From Arenibacter nanhaiticus (GTDB lineage: Bacteria; Bacteroidota; Bacteroidia; Flavobacteriales; Flavobacteriaceae), in contig NZ_FQYX01000001.1 in the NCBI RefSeq assembly GCF_900141935.1, positions 239,550 to 303,549 on the forward strand: 64,000 nt of DNA, in the 5' to 3' direction. The notes under the pieces are model-generated. The model was not told where the DNA came from, ran no database searches, and saw only the letters and a list, made by a program, of their open reading frames with translations. Of the stretch, positions 26,816 to 35,599 are shown in pieces. Numbering within the stretch: position 1 is the first letter of the stretch; every line of letters begins with the position of its first letter. The translations under genes and the position numbers were made by a program.

Positions 26816-26902
26816 AAGTATTTTAAAGGGAAGCCTGTGAATGTTTTTTAGAATGCAAGGGAAAGGATTTTAGTTTAGAATTGGAAGTGATTTGATTTAG
26901 TG

Positions 26903-26910
26903 TATTTTTG
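26903..26910 (+). promoter_or_regulatory. Promoter of the polyprenyl synthase gene (-7 box)
   Basis: TATTTTTG (TAnnTTTG) lies with a TTG at 26881-26883, 19 bp upstream, giving a complete Bacteroidota -33/-7 pair 17 bp before the ATG. Confidence 0.65.
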
Positions 26911-26927
26911 AAAAAAAAATTGGCTAT

Positions 26928-27902
26928 ATGCACAGCATTGAACAGTACCGTGAAGATTTTCTTTCCTATATGGAAACTAAGATAGCGACCAAGGAACCTA
27001 AAAACTTATACGAACCCATCACCTATATTCTTGGTTTGGGCGGGAAACGGTTACGTCCTGTGTTAACTCTTATGTCGGCCGAAATTTTTGGAGCCGATTA
27101 TAAGAAAGCCTATGATGCTGCCTTGGCAATAGAGGTTTTTCATAATTTTTCGCTGGTTCATGACGATATCATGGACGAAGCTCCTTTGCGAAGGGGAAAG
27201 GAAACTGTGCATAAGAAGTGGGATGTGAACACCGGAATATTGTCTGGTGATGCCATGTTGATTTACAGTTACCAACTTTTTGAGGGTTATCCACCGCAAA
27301 CCTTCAAAGAATTGATGCATTTGTTTAGCCAAACCGCTATGCAAGTATGTGAGGGACAACAATACGATGTGGATTTTGAGGAAAGAGACGATGTAAGTAT
27401 CCCCGAATACCTTAGGATGATTGCCTATAAAACAGCCGTATTGGTCGCTGCGGCCATGAAAATGGGGGCTATTATTGCCCAAACTACGGAAGATGTCCAG
27501 GACCTTATTTACGATTTTGGGAAAAACCTTGGAATCGCCTTTCAATTACAGGACGATTATTTAGATGCTTTTGGTGATCCCAAGACTTTTGGGAAACAAG
27601 TAGGAGGTGATATTATAGAAAATAAAAAGACCTTCTTGTATTTAAAAGCCTTGGAAATGGGGAGTCCTGAACAGAAAAGGGAGCTAGAGCACCTATTTTC
27701 TATTAAGCCACAAGATGCGGCCGATAAAATAGCCACGGTGAAGGAATTGTTCGTAGACACCAATGCCGTTAGCCGTACCCTTCAAGAAATTGAAGACTAT
27801 ACCGAAAGGGCATTTAAAACCTTAGAAGTACTCAACGTCAGCGAGGATAAAAAACAACTGCTAAGAGCCTTTGGAGCTTCCCTGATGCAACGAAAGGTGT
27901 AA
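26928..27902 (+). CDS. Polyprenyl (geranylgeranyl/farnesyl-type) diphosphate synthase
   Basis: 324 residues, an all-alpha trans-isoprenyl diphosphate synthase. The first Asp-rich motif is DDIMD (79-83) followed by EAPLRRG; the second is DDYLD (209-213) in FQLQDDYLDAFGD. The GKRLRP motif is at 39-44. The enzyme adds isopentenyl diphosphate to allylic diphosphates; chain length depends on residues before the first motif (FHNFSLVHDD), which fit short-chain enzymes such as GGPP synthase. It converges on lycopene cyclase, supporting a carotenoid role, but quinone-side-chain synthesis cannot be ruled out. Confidence 0.92.
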   Translation: MHSIEQYREDFLSYMETKIATKEPKNLYEPITYILGLGGKRLRPVLTLMSAEIFGADYKKAYDAALAIEVFHNFSLVHDDIMDEAPLRRGKETVHKKWDVNTGILSGDAMLIYSYQLFEGYPPQTFKELMHLFSQTAMQVCEGQQYDVDFEERDDVSIPEYLRMIAYKTAVLVAAAMKMGAIIAQTTEDVQDLIYDFGKNLGIAFQLQDDYLDAFGDPKTFGKQVGGDIIENKKTFLYLKALEMGSPEQKRELEHLFSIKPQDAADKIATVKELFVDTNAVSRTLQEIEDYTERAFKTLEVLNVSEDKKQLLRAFGASLMQRKV

Positions 27903-27908
27903 ATAGGG

Positions 27909-29051
27909 TTAAAACAACCTGCGCAAGAGCGCTTTAATAAATAGTAATTTAGGGCAGGCAGCAATAATTTGTAGGTCTTCCCATAAGGTTGTTTCCTCAT
28001 CCAGGAATTTAAAGATCTTTTGTGGGGTTTGGTTTTTAAAAAGCTGCTCAAAAATCACCCGGCCTTGGCTATTGTCATGGTCTAAAATATCTAATAACAG
28101 CAGGTCGTAAAACCAAAAGCGATCTTTTTTAAGGAAGGCGTGTAAGGGCCTGTCCGTTTTTAGAAACTGCACCAACTGCTTCGATTTTTTAAAGGTTGGC
28201 ATAAAAGTATAACCAGAACTGGCTTTTGCCCAGCCTCCGGCAATTCCAATATGCAATACATTTTGGCTGTTAAAAGTATTGTAGTCAAAACAGCTCATCG
28301 GGATATTCCCTTTTTCAACGGCTGTTATTTCATAGTCATCGCACCCCAACTGTTCTTTGAGGTACAATTTTAGGGCATCTTCATATTCGCCCTGCGACAA
28401 TACCTTTTTAGAAAATAGGGTGTACTCTATCAGGGCCTCCGTTTCCGAGCTTGGCAATACGTACATAAACCTGGTATTCCCATTTTGTGGAATGGAAAAA
28501 TCCATAAAGGTTGCTCGGTCCGGATGAAAGGTGGGCTTGGCGGTTTTTACAAACCATCCTAAAAAGTGTTGTTGTAATACAGGGAATTGGTCTTGCTGCA
28601 ATAACTTTTGATAATCAAAAGCACTGTTAAATACCTTTTTGGCCGTAAAAGTCTCTTTATTGGTAGCCACTGCCACTTTGGTAGTTTTATCTGTTATGCC
28701 GGTAACCGTTCTGTTGGCAAAGGTAATATTGGGGTATCTTTTTATACGCTCTAAATAGGCATCATAAAAGTCTTGCCCACGGACCATTTTATAAGTGTAT
28801 GGTGCTATAGTCGATTTTTCGGAATAGGCTTTGCCTGCAAAAAAGATCTGGTTCCAACTTTTGTGAAGTACGGGTGCAAAGTGACCTTCTCCCGTTTCCC
28901 AAAAACACCAGGTACGGTCATTTTGTTGTTTGCCGTCCTTTTCTAGGATTAAGACTTTGGTGTTGGAAAAAAAAGGATCTTTACCCAGCGCATCGGCAAG
29001 CATTAATCCGGATGCGCCAGCGCCAACAATAATATAATCGTAAATTGCCAT
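27909..29051 (-). CDS. crtY: Lycopene beta-cyclase family protein
   Basis: 380 residues. The N-terminal dinucleotide-binding motif VGAGASGLMLAD (residues 9-20) is followed by DRTWCFWE, a signature of CrtY-type lycopene cyclases, and later a GIAGGWAKASSGYTF stretch typical of the family. The enzyme cyclises both psi ends of lycopene to beta-carotene, the precursor of zeaxanthin made by many marine Flavobacteriaceae. Stop codons of this gene and the polyprenyl synthase are 6 nt apart. The other crt genes are not in the window. Confidence 0.9.
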   Translation of the reverse strand: MAIYDYIIVGAGASGLMLADALGKDPFFSNTKVLILEKDGKQQNDRTWCFWETGEGHFAPVLHKSWNQIFFAGKAYSEKSTIAPYTYKMVRGQDFYDAYLERIKRYPNITFANRTVTGITDKTTKVAVATNKETFTAKKVFNSAFDYQKLLQQDQFPVLQQHFLGWFVKTAKPTFHPDRATFMDFSIPQNGNTRFMYVLPSSETEALIEYTLFSKKVLSQGEYEDALKLYLKEQLGCDDYEITAVEKGNIPMSCFDYNTFNSQNVLHIGIAGGWAKASSGYTFMPTFKKSKQLVQFLKTDRPLHAFLKKDRFWFYDLLLLDILDHDNSQGRVIFEQLFKNQTPQKIFKFLDEETTLWEDLQIIAACPKLLFIKALLRRLF

Positions 29052-29125
29052 GAAATTATAATCGGTTGCTAAAATATTCTTGAAAACTCAGGAGAAATAT
29101 GTGATCTAGACCTCTGTGAGCTTTT

Positions 29126-29133
29126 CAAAATTA
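29126..29133 (-). promoter_or_regulatory. Putative -7 promoter box of lycopene cyclase
   Basis: TAATTTTG on the minus strand fits TAnnTTTG, 74 bp before the ATG. No clear -33 TTG is seen. Confidence 0.35.
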
Positions 29134-29173
29134 CAAATTATAACCGTGGTTCTATGCATTAGCTACCTTAAGA

Positions 29174-29680
29174 TTATCGGGTGACGGTACGGGGTTGTTT
29201 TTGTAAGATTCCTAATAGTTGTCGCGGGTCTAAATATTGAAAATAGCGCCCCGTGGCCTTAAAATTCTCATCGAGGAATACCAGGGCAGGCAGTGTAAAA
29301 GGGGCATCTTTTCTACTGGCCATTAATAGCGGAATTTCGTGGATGGGATTCCGCTTTTTCCATCTTTTATTGACGAACATTTGTTGTCCAAAATAAATGG
29401 TATCCCTTGTTTCCACATCCATTTTTACCGCATAGAACTCAGCATTTATAAGCTTGACAACCTCTGGATCTCTAAAGGCCACTTTCTGCATTTTTAGACA
29501 GGGCCCACACCAGTCTGCATAAAAATCGATGAATACTTTTTTGGGCGTTATCCGTAGAGAATCTTCCAATTGGGCAAAGCTTAACCAATTTATTTGTTCT
29601 TGCTTTTGAGCAAGACCAGCCGTACTGAAGAACAGTAGGCTGGATATTACAAATAATAGGCTTGTTGCTTTGTTGTACAT
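29174..29680 (-). CDS. Exported thioredoxin-family protein
   Basis: 168 residues: signal peptide to about residue 25, then a thioredoxin fold with the redox motif WCGPC (57-61). It is probably a periplasmic disulfide oxidoreductase. It starts 3 nt after the stop of the TonB-dependent receptor, so the two are co-transcribed under the predicted MntR-type operator. A redox partner role in handling metal or a metal complex taken up by the receptor is an inference from this linkage only. Confidence 0.88.
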   Translation of the reverse strand: MYNKATSLLFVISSLLFFSTAGLAQKQEQINWLSFAQLEDSLRITPKKVFIDFYADWCGPCLKMQKVAFRDPEVVKLINAEFYAVKMDVETRDTIYFGQQMFVNKRWKKRNPIHEIPLLMASRKDAPFTLPALVFLDENFKATGRYFQYLDPRQLLGILQKQPRTVTR

Positions 29681-29683
29681 GGT

Positions 29684-31987
29684 TTAAAGAGATTTAATAC
29701 GAATTCCGGCAAATACGGTCCTTGGTAATGCCGGACCATATACATAATTGCTATCCCTGTTTTTGCTGATATCAAAATCTTGTTGGTAGGCATTGGTAAG
29801 GTTTTTGGCCCCTGTGAATAGTTCCACGGCGGTACCGGTATTGGGGAATTCGAAAGTGTAGCCCGCTCTGAGGCTCAGTTCAGTAAAGGAGGGCGTACTA
29901 ACATACTCATCGATCAATTGACCGGTGCCTTCCCCTCCAAAGTGGGCGATATCCATAGTGCCAGTGTATACCAAATTGGTGCTTACGCTAAGTTTTTTGG
30001 TGGGTGTATAGGTCAGGGTCGCATACCCGTAGGTGTCTGGCGTCCTTAAAAACTCCCTTTTTGGGGCCAAGCCGTCTATATTTAGAACAGCATCTTTAAA
30101 TTGGCTCGATTGTAGGGTTACTCCAGCATCTATTTGTAGCACATAGTCAAAATTGGCCCTTGTTTCTAAAGTTATTCCCTTAACAGTGGCACCGCTGCCG
30201 TTTCTTTTTTCAAATTGCTCTCCAAACTGGTCTTCTCCCAATGGAAATAAATAAAATGCATCCTTAAGGTTGGTATAAAAACCTTCCAAGGTAAACCCTG
30301 CAATAAAATGTTCCGTGGCCTTGTCGTAATTAACGGAAGCCGTAAAGCTGTTAGAGCGTTCTTCCCATAGGTCATCGGCCAAGGAAATCCTAGATATCCC
30401 TCCACCGGAAAAAGCAATGTGCAAATCGGTATCAAAAGCTTGTGGGGCGCGGAAACCGGTTCCCCATCCTAATCGGAACTGGGTTTCCTTGTTCCATTTG
30501 TAGAGCAAGGAAAGCCTAGGGCTTACAATGGCCTTATCCAACATGTTGTGCTTATCTATCCTAAAACCACTAAGGAAGTTTAAGTCTGGCGTTATATCCC
30601 AATCATTTTGAAAAAAACCGCCAATGTTTTGCGTGGTCTGGTCTATGTTGTAGTTATAGGCATCTATAATATCCAATACATCGTCATACACATATTCGGT
30701 ACCCACGGTAAGAACCGTTTTTCCGCCCAAGAATTTGTTGAGCTTATGATTGTACTGTATGCCTCCCTGATGGGTGGTCACCGCAGAGGTACCATAAGGA
30801 GGGGCAGCGAAAAAGTCTTGGCGTTCCCCTTCATCATCAGGGATAATCCCGGTATAGTGATCACGATCGGTATGCTGTCCGCCGTAATAAATAATCAAGG
30901 AGCTCTTTTCTTCGTTAAAATTTATCTGATAATCCAAGCTTCCCATAAGCACATTATGGGTTCTTTCCTCGGATTGCTGGGCCATATGGGCTGGCTTGTC
31001 TACCATTTCACCACCGTATCGGTATTCGTTAATACTGCTGATACTGGCCTCTAGTTTTTGATTTTCTGCCGGAAGGTAAAAAAGGTTGGTGCCGAAGGAG
31101 TTGGTTTTTAATTGGGGCAATTCCGAAAAATTGTCGCCATTGGCATCGTAGGCAGCTCGGTCTCGTTTGTTGACAAAGAAGGTAGCTCCCGCATTTCGTT
31201 CCTCGCTAACCACCGTGGCATTTCCATCTATAATATGATCGCTGGCAGCCTTGTCTATGCTCTGGTAGGTATAGGTAAGGTTATAGTTATTGCTTTTCGG
31301 GATTTTTGTGATAACGTTTACCGTACCCCCAATAGCGCTAGAACCATAGAGTGCCGATACCCCGCCACGGACCACTTCTATACGGTCTATCATATTAGAA
31401 GGGATCTGTTCCATACCGTATAATCCGGTAAGTGGACTGAATATGGGGCGGCCGTTGATCAAGATTTGCGAATACCCCCCCTGCAGGCCGTTCATTCGCA
31501 ATTGGGTGTAGTTACAGGTCTGGCAATCGGTCTCTACGCGCAATCCCGGCTGAAAACGAAGGCCTTCCGAAAGATTGGTCGCTACTACATTGTCTAAAGT
31601 TGTACTATTGATAAGGTTAACGATTACAGGGGAATCTGTTCGTCGTTTATCCGTTCTGGTACCGGTAACAACTACTTGTTCCAGGCCCAAAATGTCTTCG
31701 CGTAAATTAAAATCAGCTCTTAATCTAGCGGTAGCGCCAAGCTGAATTTTCTTTTCTTCCGTAGTATATCCGATACTTTTACAGATTAGGGTATAGTTGC
31801 CCTCCGGAACCTTTAAGATATAATAGCCGTTATCATCCGTGGTGGTTCCTAAGGTGGTCCCTTCTAACTGTATGCTTGCCCATGCCAAGGCTTCACCATT
31901 GGCCTTTACATGTCCTTCAATAATTCTTGTTTGGGCTAATAAGGTAATGGGTAGTAAAATTAGAACCAAATAACTAAACTTCTTCAT
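29684..31987 (-). CDS. TonB-dependent receptor, probably metal or metallophore uptake
   Basis: 767 residues: signal peptide (ending LLAQ, about 19), a CarboxypepD_reg-like domain (about 22-95), a plug with IDRIEVVRGGVSALYGSSAIGG and a C-terminal barrel. The plug contains a Cys-x-x-Cys pair (ETDCQTCNYTQ). The gene is divergent from mntR and a dyad lies 15-32 bp before its start codon, so metal-dependent repression by the neighbouring regulator is likely. This makes manganese, iron or zinc (free or chelated) the probable cargo; the substrate itself cannot be read. Confidence 0.9.
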   Translation of the reverse strand: MKKFSYLVLILLPITLLAQTRIIEGHVKANGEALAWASIQLEGTTLGTTTDDNGYYILKVPEGNYTLICKSIGYTTEEKKIQLGATARLRADFNLREDILGLEQVVVTGTRTDKRRTDSPVIVNLINSTTLDNVVATNLSEGLRFQPGLRVETDCQTCNYTQLRMNGLQGGYSQILINGRPIFSPLTGLYGMEQIPSNMIDRIEVVRGGVSALYGSSAIGGTVNVITKIPKSNNYNLTYTYQSIDKAASDHIIDGNATVVSEERNAGATFFVNKRDRAAYDANGDNFSELPQLKTNSFGTNLFYLPAENQKLEASISSINEYRYGGEMVDKPAHMAQQSEERTHNVLMGSLDYQINFNEEKSSLIIYYGGQHTDRDHYTGIIPDDEGERQDFFAAPPYGTSAVTTHQGGIQYNHKLNKFLGGKTVLTVGTEYVYDDVLDIIDAYNYNIDQTTQNIGGFFQNDWDITPDLNFLSGFRIDKHNMLDKAIVSPRLSLLYKWNKETQFRLGWGTGFRAPQAFDTDLHIAFSGGGISRISLADDLWEERSNSFTASVNYDKATEHFIAGFTLEGFYTNLKDAFYLFPLGEDQFGEQFEKRNGSGATVKGITLETRANFDYVLQIDAGVTLQSSQFKDAVLNIDGLAPKREFLRTPDTYGYATLTYTPTKKLSVSTNLVYTGTMDIAHFGGEGTGQLIDEYVSTPSFTELSLRAGYTFEFPNTGTAVELFTGAKNLTNAYQQDFDISKNRDSNYVYGPALPRTVFAGIRIKSL

Positions 31988-32001
31988 TAGTGTAAATTAT
32001 A

Positions 32002-32019
32002 TTTTAGGCAAAGCTAAAA
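32002..32019. promoter_or_regulatory. Predicted MntR/DtxR operator between the receptor and mntR
   Basis: TTTTAG-GCAAAG-CTAAAA: a perfect 6-bp dyad with a 6-bp spacer in the 79-bp divergent spacer, resembling known DtxR/MntR-family operators (TTTAGG...CTAAA type). It sits just upstream of both transcription units. Confidence 0.55.
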
Positions 32020-32042
32020 ATTTGTTTTTACATTTAAAAATG

Positions 32043-32050
32043 TATTTTTG
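32043..32050 (+). promoter_or_regulatory. Promoter of the mntR-ABC operon (-7 box)
   Basis: TATTTTTG matches TAnnTTTG with a TTG at 32022-32024, 18 bp upstream. It lies 16 bp before the mntR ATG and close to the predicted operator. Confidence 0.6.
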
Positions 32051-32066
32051 TATAAACATCGATTTA

Positions 32067-32726
32067 ATGACACGGTCAGAGGAAAACTATATTAAGACAA
32101 TATTCCATTTAGGGAGGCAGGGAATGGAAGCGGTGTCTACCAATGCGATAGCCGAACTAATGGAGACCAAACCTTCGTCGGTAACGGATATGATTAAGAA
32201 GTTATCCGAAAAAGACTTGGTAAACTACAAGAGGTACCAAGGGGTTTCCTTAACGGATTTGGGCACGCAGACCGCCTTGGGGATTGTAAGAAAACACAGG
32301 CTTTGGGAGGTTTTTTTAGTAGAGAAATTAGATTTTTCATGGGATGAAATTCACGATATAGCCGAGCAGTTAGAGCATATAAAGAGCGATAAGCTTATAG
32401 ATAGGCTGGATAAGTTGTTAGATTATCCCAAGTTTGATCCGCATGGCGACCCCATTCCGGACAAGAACGGCGATTTTAAGGAACGCGATAGAAAGTTGTT
32501 GAGTGAAGTGGCAATAGGCACTAAAGGAGTATGTGTTGGCGTAAAGGATTCTTCAACCAGTTTTTTAAAATTCTTGGACCGGAACCATATTGCCTTGGGA
32601 CATCAAATAGAAGTATTGGAAATAGAGGAATTTGATGGGTCTTTAAATATTAATATCAACGAGAACAATATGCAAATATCCCATCAGATTGCATCGAACC
32701 TCTATATTAAAATAAGCGAACAATAA
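32067..32726 (+). CDS. mntR: DtxR/MntR-family metal-dependent transcriptional regulator
   Basis: 219 residues: an N-terminal winged helix (SSVTDMIKKLSEKDLVNY, about 37-54), a dimerisation domain with metal-ligand candidates His77, Glu81, Glu103 and His104, and a C-terminal FeoA/SH3-like domain. This three-domain layout is the DtxR/IdeR type. With metal bound it should repress its own operon and the divergent receptor. An upstream TTG at 32022 coincides with the -33 promoter element, so the ATG at 32067 is chosen. Manganese versus iron specificity is not certain; the symbol is given by operon context. Confidence 0.85.
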   Translation: MTRSEENYIKTIFHLGRQGMEAVSTNAIAELMETKPSSVTDMIKKLSEKDLVNYKRYQGVSLTDLGTQTALGIVRKHRLWEVFLVEKLDFSWDEIHDIAEQLEHIKSDKLIDRLDKLLDYPKFDPHGDPIPDKNGDFKERDRKLLSEVAIGTKGVCVGVKDSSTSFLKFLDRNHIALGHQIEVLEIEEFDGSLNININENNMQISHQIASNLYIKISEQ

Positions 32727-33706
32727 TGGCAAAGCACCTACAGAATAGAAAAAAGACAAATCGACAAGGGCTATTTTATATGGTAAAGGCAAAACAAGTT
32801 TTAGGCGTATTGCTCCTTTTAGGAATGATGTTGGGGTGCAAGGACAGTCCAAAAAAAGAATCGAACGGGAAACTTAAGGTGGTTGCCACCACCTCTATGC
32901 TCACCGATCTGTTGCAACAGGTCGGCGGCGATGCCATCGAAATTCAAGGCCTAATGGGCAGTGGGGTCGATCCTCACTTGTACAAGGCAAGCGAAGGCGA
33001 CGTCAATAAGCTCTTTACGGCCGATATGGTTTTTTATAGCGGACTCCATTTAGAGGGGAAATTGGTAGAGATTTTCGAAAAAATGGAAAAACAACACAGG
33101 AAAACGGTGGCCGTCACCGATGTGTTGGACAAAAAGGAGTTGTTGGCCTCGGAATATTTCGCCTCTAATTACGATCCGCATATTTGGTTTAATATCGATT
33201 TCTGGAAACAAATTACCGAATATACGGCTCAGAAATTACAGGAAGCCGATCCTAAAAATGCGGTATTGTTTGCTAAAAACAGTGCTCGTTACCTAGAAGC
33301 GCTCGAGGTGCTCGAAAAGGAAATTAGGGATATCATCAGCACCCTGCCGGCAGAAAAGCGCATTTTGGTGACCGCCCATGACGCCTTCAATTATTTTGGG
33401 GAGGCCTTTGGCTTTCAGGTATTGGGGCTCCAAGGGATCTCAACGGCGACAGAGGCAGGGGTACAAGATGTACAGCAACTGTCTGAGTTTATTATTAAAA
33501 ATAAGGTGAAATCTATATTTATAGAGACCTCTGTACCTAGAAGAACCATAGAGGCCTTACAGGCATCGGTAGGATCCAAAGGGCACCAGGTTACTATTGG
33601 GGGCAGTTTGTATTCCGATGCTTTGGGGACAAAAGGGACCATAGAAGGTACGTATATAGGGATGTTCAAATACAACGTCAATACTATCGTTAGCGCCTTA
33701 AAATAA
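32726..33706 (+). CDS. Metal ABC transporter substrate-binding lipoprotein (ZnuA/TroA family)
   Basis: 326 residues from the ATG that overlaps the mntR stop (TAATG). A lipoprotein signal ends MMLGC (Cys38); an internal ATG at 32780 would put this Cys at position 20 and may be the real start. The cluster A-I metal ligands appear complete: His84 (DPHLY), His152 (DPHIW), His218 (AHDAF) and Asp298 (YSDALG), an H3D set as in TroA/ZnuA. There is no His-rich loop of the ZnuA kind. Together with mntR this favours Mn/Zn uptake; a single metal cannot be assigned. Confidence 0.9.
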   Translation: MAKHLQNRKKTNRQGLFYMVKAKQVLGVLLLLGMMLGCKDSPKKESNGKLKVVATTSMLTDLLQQVGGDAIEIQGLMGSGVDPHLYKASEGDVNKLFTADMVFYSGLHLEGKLVEIFEKMEKQHRKTVAVTDVLDKKELLASEYFASNYDPHIWFNIDFWKQITEYTAQKLQEADPKNAVLFAKNSARYLEALEVLEKEIRDIISTLPAEKRILVTAHDAFNYFGEAFGFQVLGLQGISTATEAGVQDVQQLSEFIIKNKVKSIFIETSVPRRTIEALQASVGSKGHQVTIGGSLYSDALGTKGTIEGTYIGMFKYNVNTIVSALK

Positions 33707-33727
33707 TAGTGTAATACAGCATTTAGT

Positions 33728-34465
33728 ATGAAGGAAAAAATAGCTATAAAAGTAGACGACCTTACGGTAGCCTACAATTTTAAGCCTGTATTATGGGATA
33801 TAGACCTCTCGGTACCGGAAGGGGTGCTTATGGCCATTGTTGGACCTAACGGGGCAGGAAAATCTACCCTGATCAAGGCCATGCTCGATATTATTAAGCC
33901 TATTGCCGGTTCCGTGGAGATTTTTGGAAAGCCTTATAAAAAACAATACAAAGAGGTGGCCTATGTCCCTCAAAAAGGAAGTGTCGACTGGGATTTTCCT
34001 ACCACTGCATTGGATGTAGTGATGATGGGAACCTACGGAAGTCTGGGCTGGATAAAAAGACCTGGGCGACAACAGAAGAAAGAGGCCTTGGAGGCCTTGG
34101 AAAAAGTAGGGATGCTCGAATTTAGGAGCCGTCAAATCAGTCAGCTTAGCGGCGGACAACAACAACGGATATTCTTGGCAAGGGCACTAGTGCAAAAAGC
34201 GAGTATCTATATTATGGACGAACCCTTCCAAGGGGTCGATGCCACCACCGAAAAAGCGATTATCAATATTCTGAAGGAACTGCGTAAAGAAGGGAAAACG
34301 GTCGTCGTAGTACACCACGATCTGCAAACCGTCCCTGAATATTTTGATTGGGTGACTTTCTTGAACGTCAAAAAAATAGCAACGGGATCCGTCAAGGATA
34401 TCTTTAACGACGATAACCTTACCAAGACCTATGGGATTAATTATAAGGTAAGCGTTTTACAATAA
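33728..34465 (+). CDS. Metal ABC transporter ATP-binding protein
   Basis: 245 residues with Walker [10 protein letters not shown] (about 37-45), signature LSGGQQQR (about 139-146), Walker B IYIMDEP and the switch His in VVVVHHD. It is the ZnuC/MntB/TroB type ATPase. It drives import through the two permeases encoded next. It lies 21 bp after the binding protein and 6 bp before the first permease. Confidence 0.95.
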   Translation: MKEKIAIKVDDLTVAYNFKPVLWDIDLSVPEGVLMAIVGPNGAGKSTLIKAMLDIIKPIAGSVEIFGKPYKKQYKEVAYVPQKGSVDWDFPTTALDVVMMGTYGSLGWIKRPGRQQKKEALEALEKVGMLEFRSRQISQLSGGQQQRIFLARALVQKASIYIMDEPFQGVDATTEKAIINILKELRKEGKTVVVVHHDLQTVPEYFDWVTFLNVKKIATGSVKDIFNDDNLTKTYGINYKVSVLQ

Positions 34466-34471
34466 TAGCCT

Positions 34472-35599
34472 ATGTCTGTACAGGAATATTTTTCGTTAGT
34501 ATTTACCGACTATACCCTGCGTACCATTACCTTGGGGACTGCCATTCTCGGGATAGTTTGCGGGATGTTGGGGAGCTTCGCCGTGCTTAGGAAACAAAGT
34601 CTGCTAGGGGATGCTATTTCCCATGCCGCCCTGCCAGGGATTGTCATAGCCTTTCTAATTACCGGGGCAAAAAATAGCAACACCCTATTGGTAGGGGCTT
34701 TGATAAGCGGATTGATAGGGACGTTTTGGATCAAGGGAATCATCACAAAAACCCATTTAAAATCGGACACTGCCCTAGGGCTTATCCTTTCCTTGTTTTT
34801 TGGGTTTGGGATGTTGTTGCTCACTTTTGTTCAAAAAATGCCCAATGCCCAACAGGCCGGATTGGACAAATACCTCTTTGGGCAGGCCGCGACCTTGGTA
34901 GAAAGCGACGTATGGTTAATGGGGGGGGTAATGCTTATTGCCCTCGTAGTATTGGTGGTCTTTTGGAAAGAATTTAAACTGCAGCATTTTGATGCCGATT
35001 ACACAAAATCGCTAGGATTCAATACCCGGTTTTTAGATGTGGTCATGACTGCCTTGATCGTATTGTCTATCGTTATAGGTTTACAGACCGTAGGGGTAGT
35101 GCTTATGAGTGCCATGTTATTGGCGCCGGCGGCCGCTGCACGGCAATGGACCAACAATTTAGCCGTCATGATATTCCTGGCGGCGGTATTTGGGGCCTTT
35201 TCCGGGATCTTCGGAACTGCTATAAGTGCTACTTCCAACAACCTGTCTACAGGTCCGGTGATTGTTTTGATCGCTGCTTTTTTTGTGGTAATATCCTTTA
35301 TTTTTTCACCGGGAAGAGGCCTGTTATTTAAACAAATCAGGCATTGGAAAAACCGAAACGACCTTCAGCTGCACAAAACCTTGTATTTTATGTATGAGAT
35401 CGCCAAAACCCACCAGGATATTTCCCATCCCCACGCGGTTAAGATTTTAAATAATTTTCAAGGCTATACCAAGAACTCCCTAAAAAGCCTTGCCGATAGG
35501 GAATACATTACCGTCGATGGTGCCATGTGGTCCTTAACTCCAAAAGGGTATGAAAAAGCCATTAATTTATATAACCAACAAGACAATTTAAATGACTAG
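34472..35599 (+). CDS. Metal ABC transporter permease 1 with C-terminal winged-helix-like extension
   Basis: 375 residues. Residues 1 to about 285 are a ZnuB/TroC-type ABC-3 permease with eight or so hydrophobic segments and the LLGDAISHAALPGI motif. The last about 85 residues are soluble and end in SLKSLADREYITVDGAMW and LTPKGYEKA, which reads like a small winged helix resembling the DtxR DNA-binding domain. Typical ZnuB proteins are about 260-280 residues, so the tail is an addition. A G8 run lies at 34921-34928 within the coding region. The stop overlaps the next gene by 8 nt. Confidence 0.9.
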   Translation: MSVQEYFSLVFTDYTLRTITLGTAILGIVCGMLGSFAVLRKQSLLGDAISHAALPGIVIAFLITGAKNSNTLLVGALISGLIGTFWIKGIITKTHLKSDTALGLILSLFFGFGMLLLTFVQKMPNAQQAGLDKYLFGQAATLVESDVWLMGGVMLIALVVLVVFWKEFKLQHFDADYTKSLGFNTRFLDVVMTALIVLSIVIGLQTVGVVLMSAMLLAPAAAARQWTNNLAVMIFLAAVFGAFSGIFGTAISATSNNLSTGPVIVLIAAFFVVISFIFSPGRGLLFKQIRHWKNRNDLQLHKTLYFMYEIAKTHQDISHPHAVKILNNFQGYTKNSLKSLADREYITVDGAMWSLTPKGYEKAINLYNQQDNLND

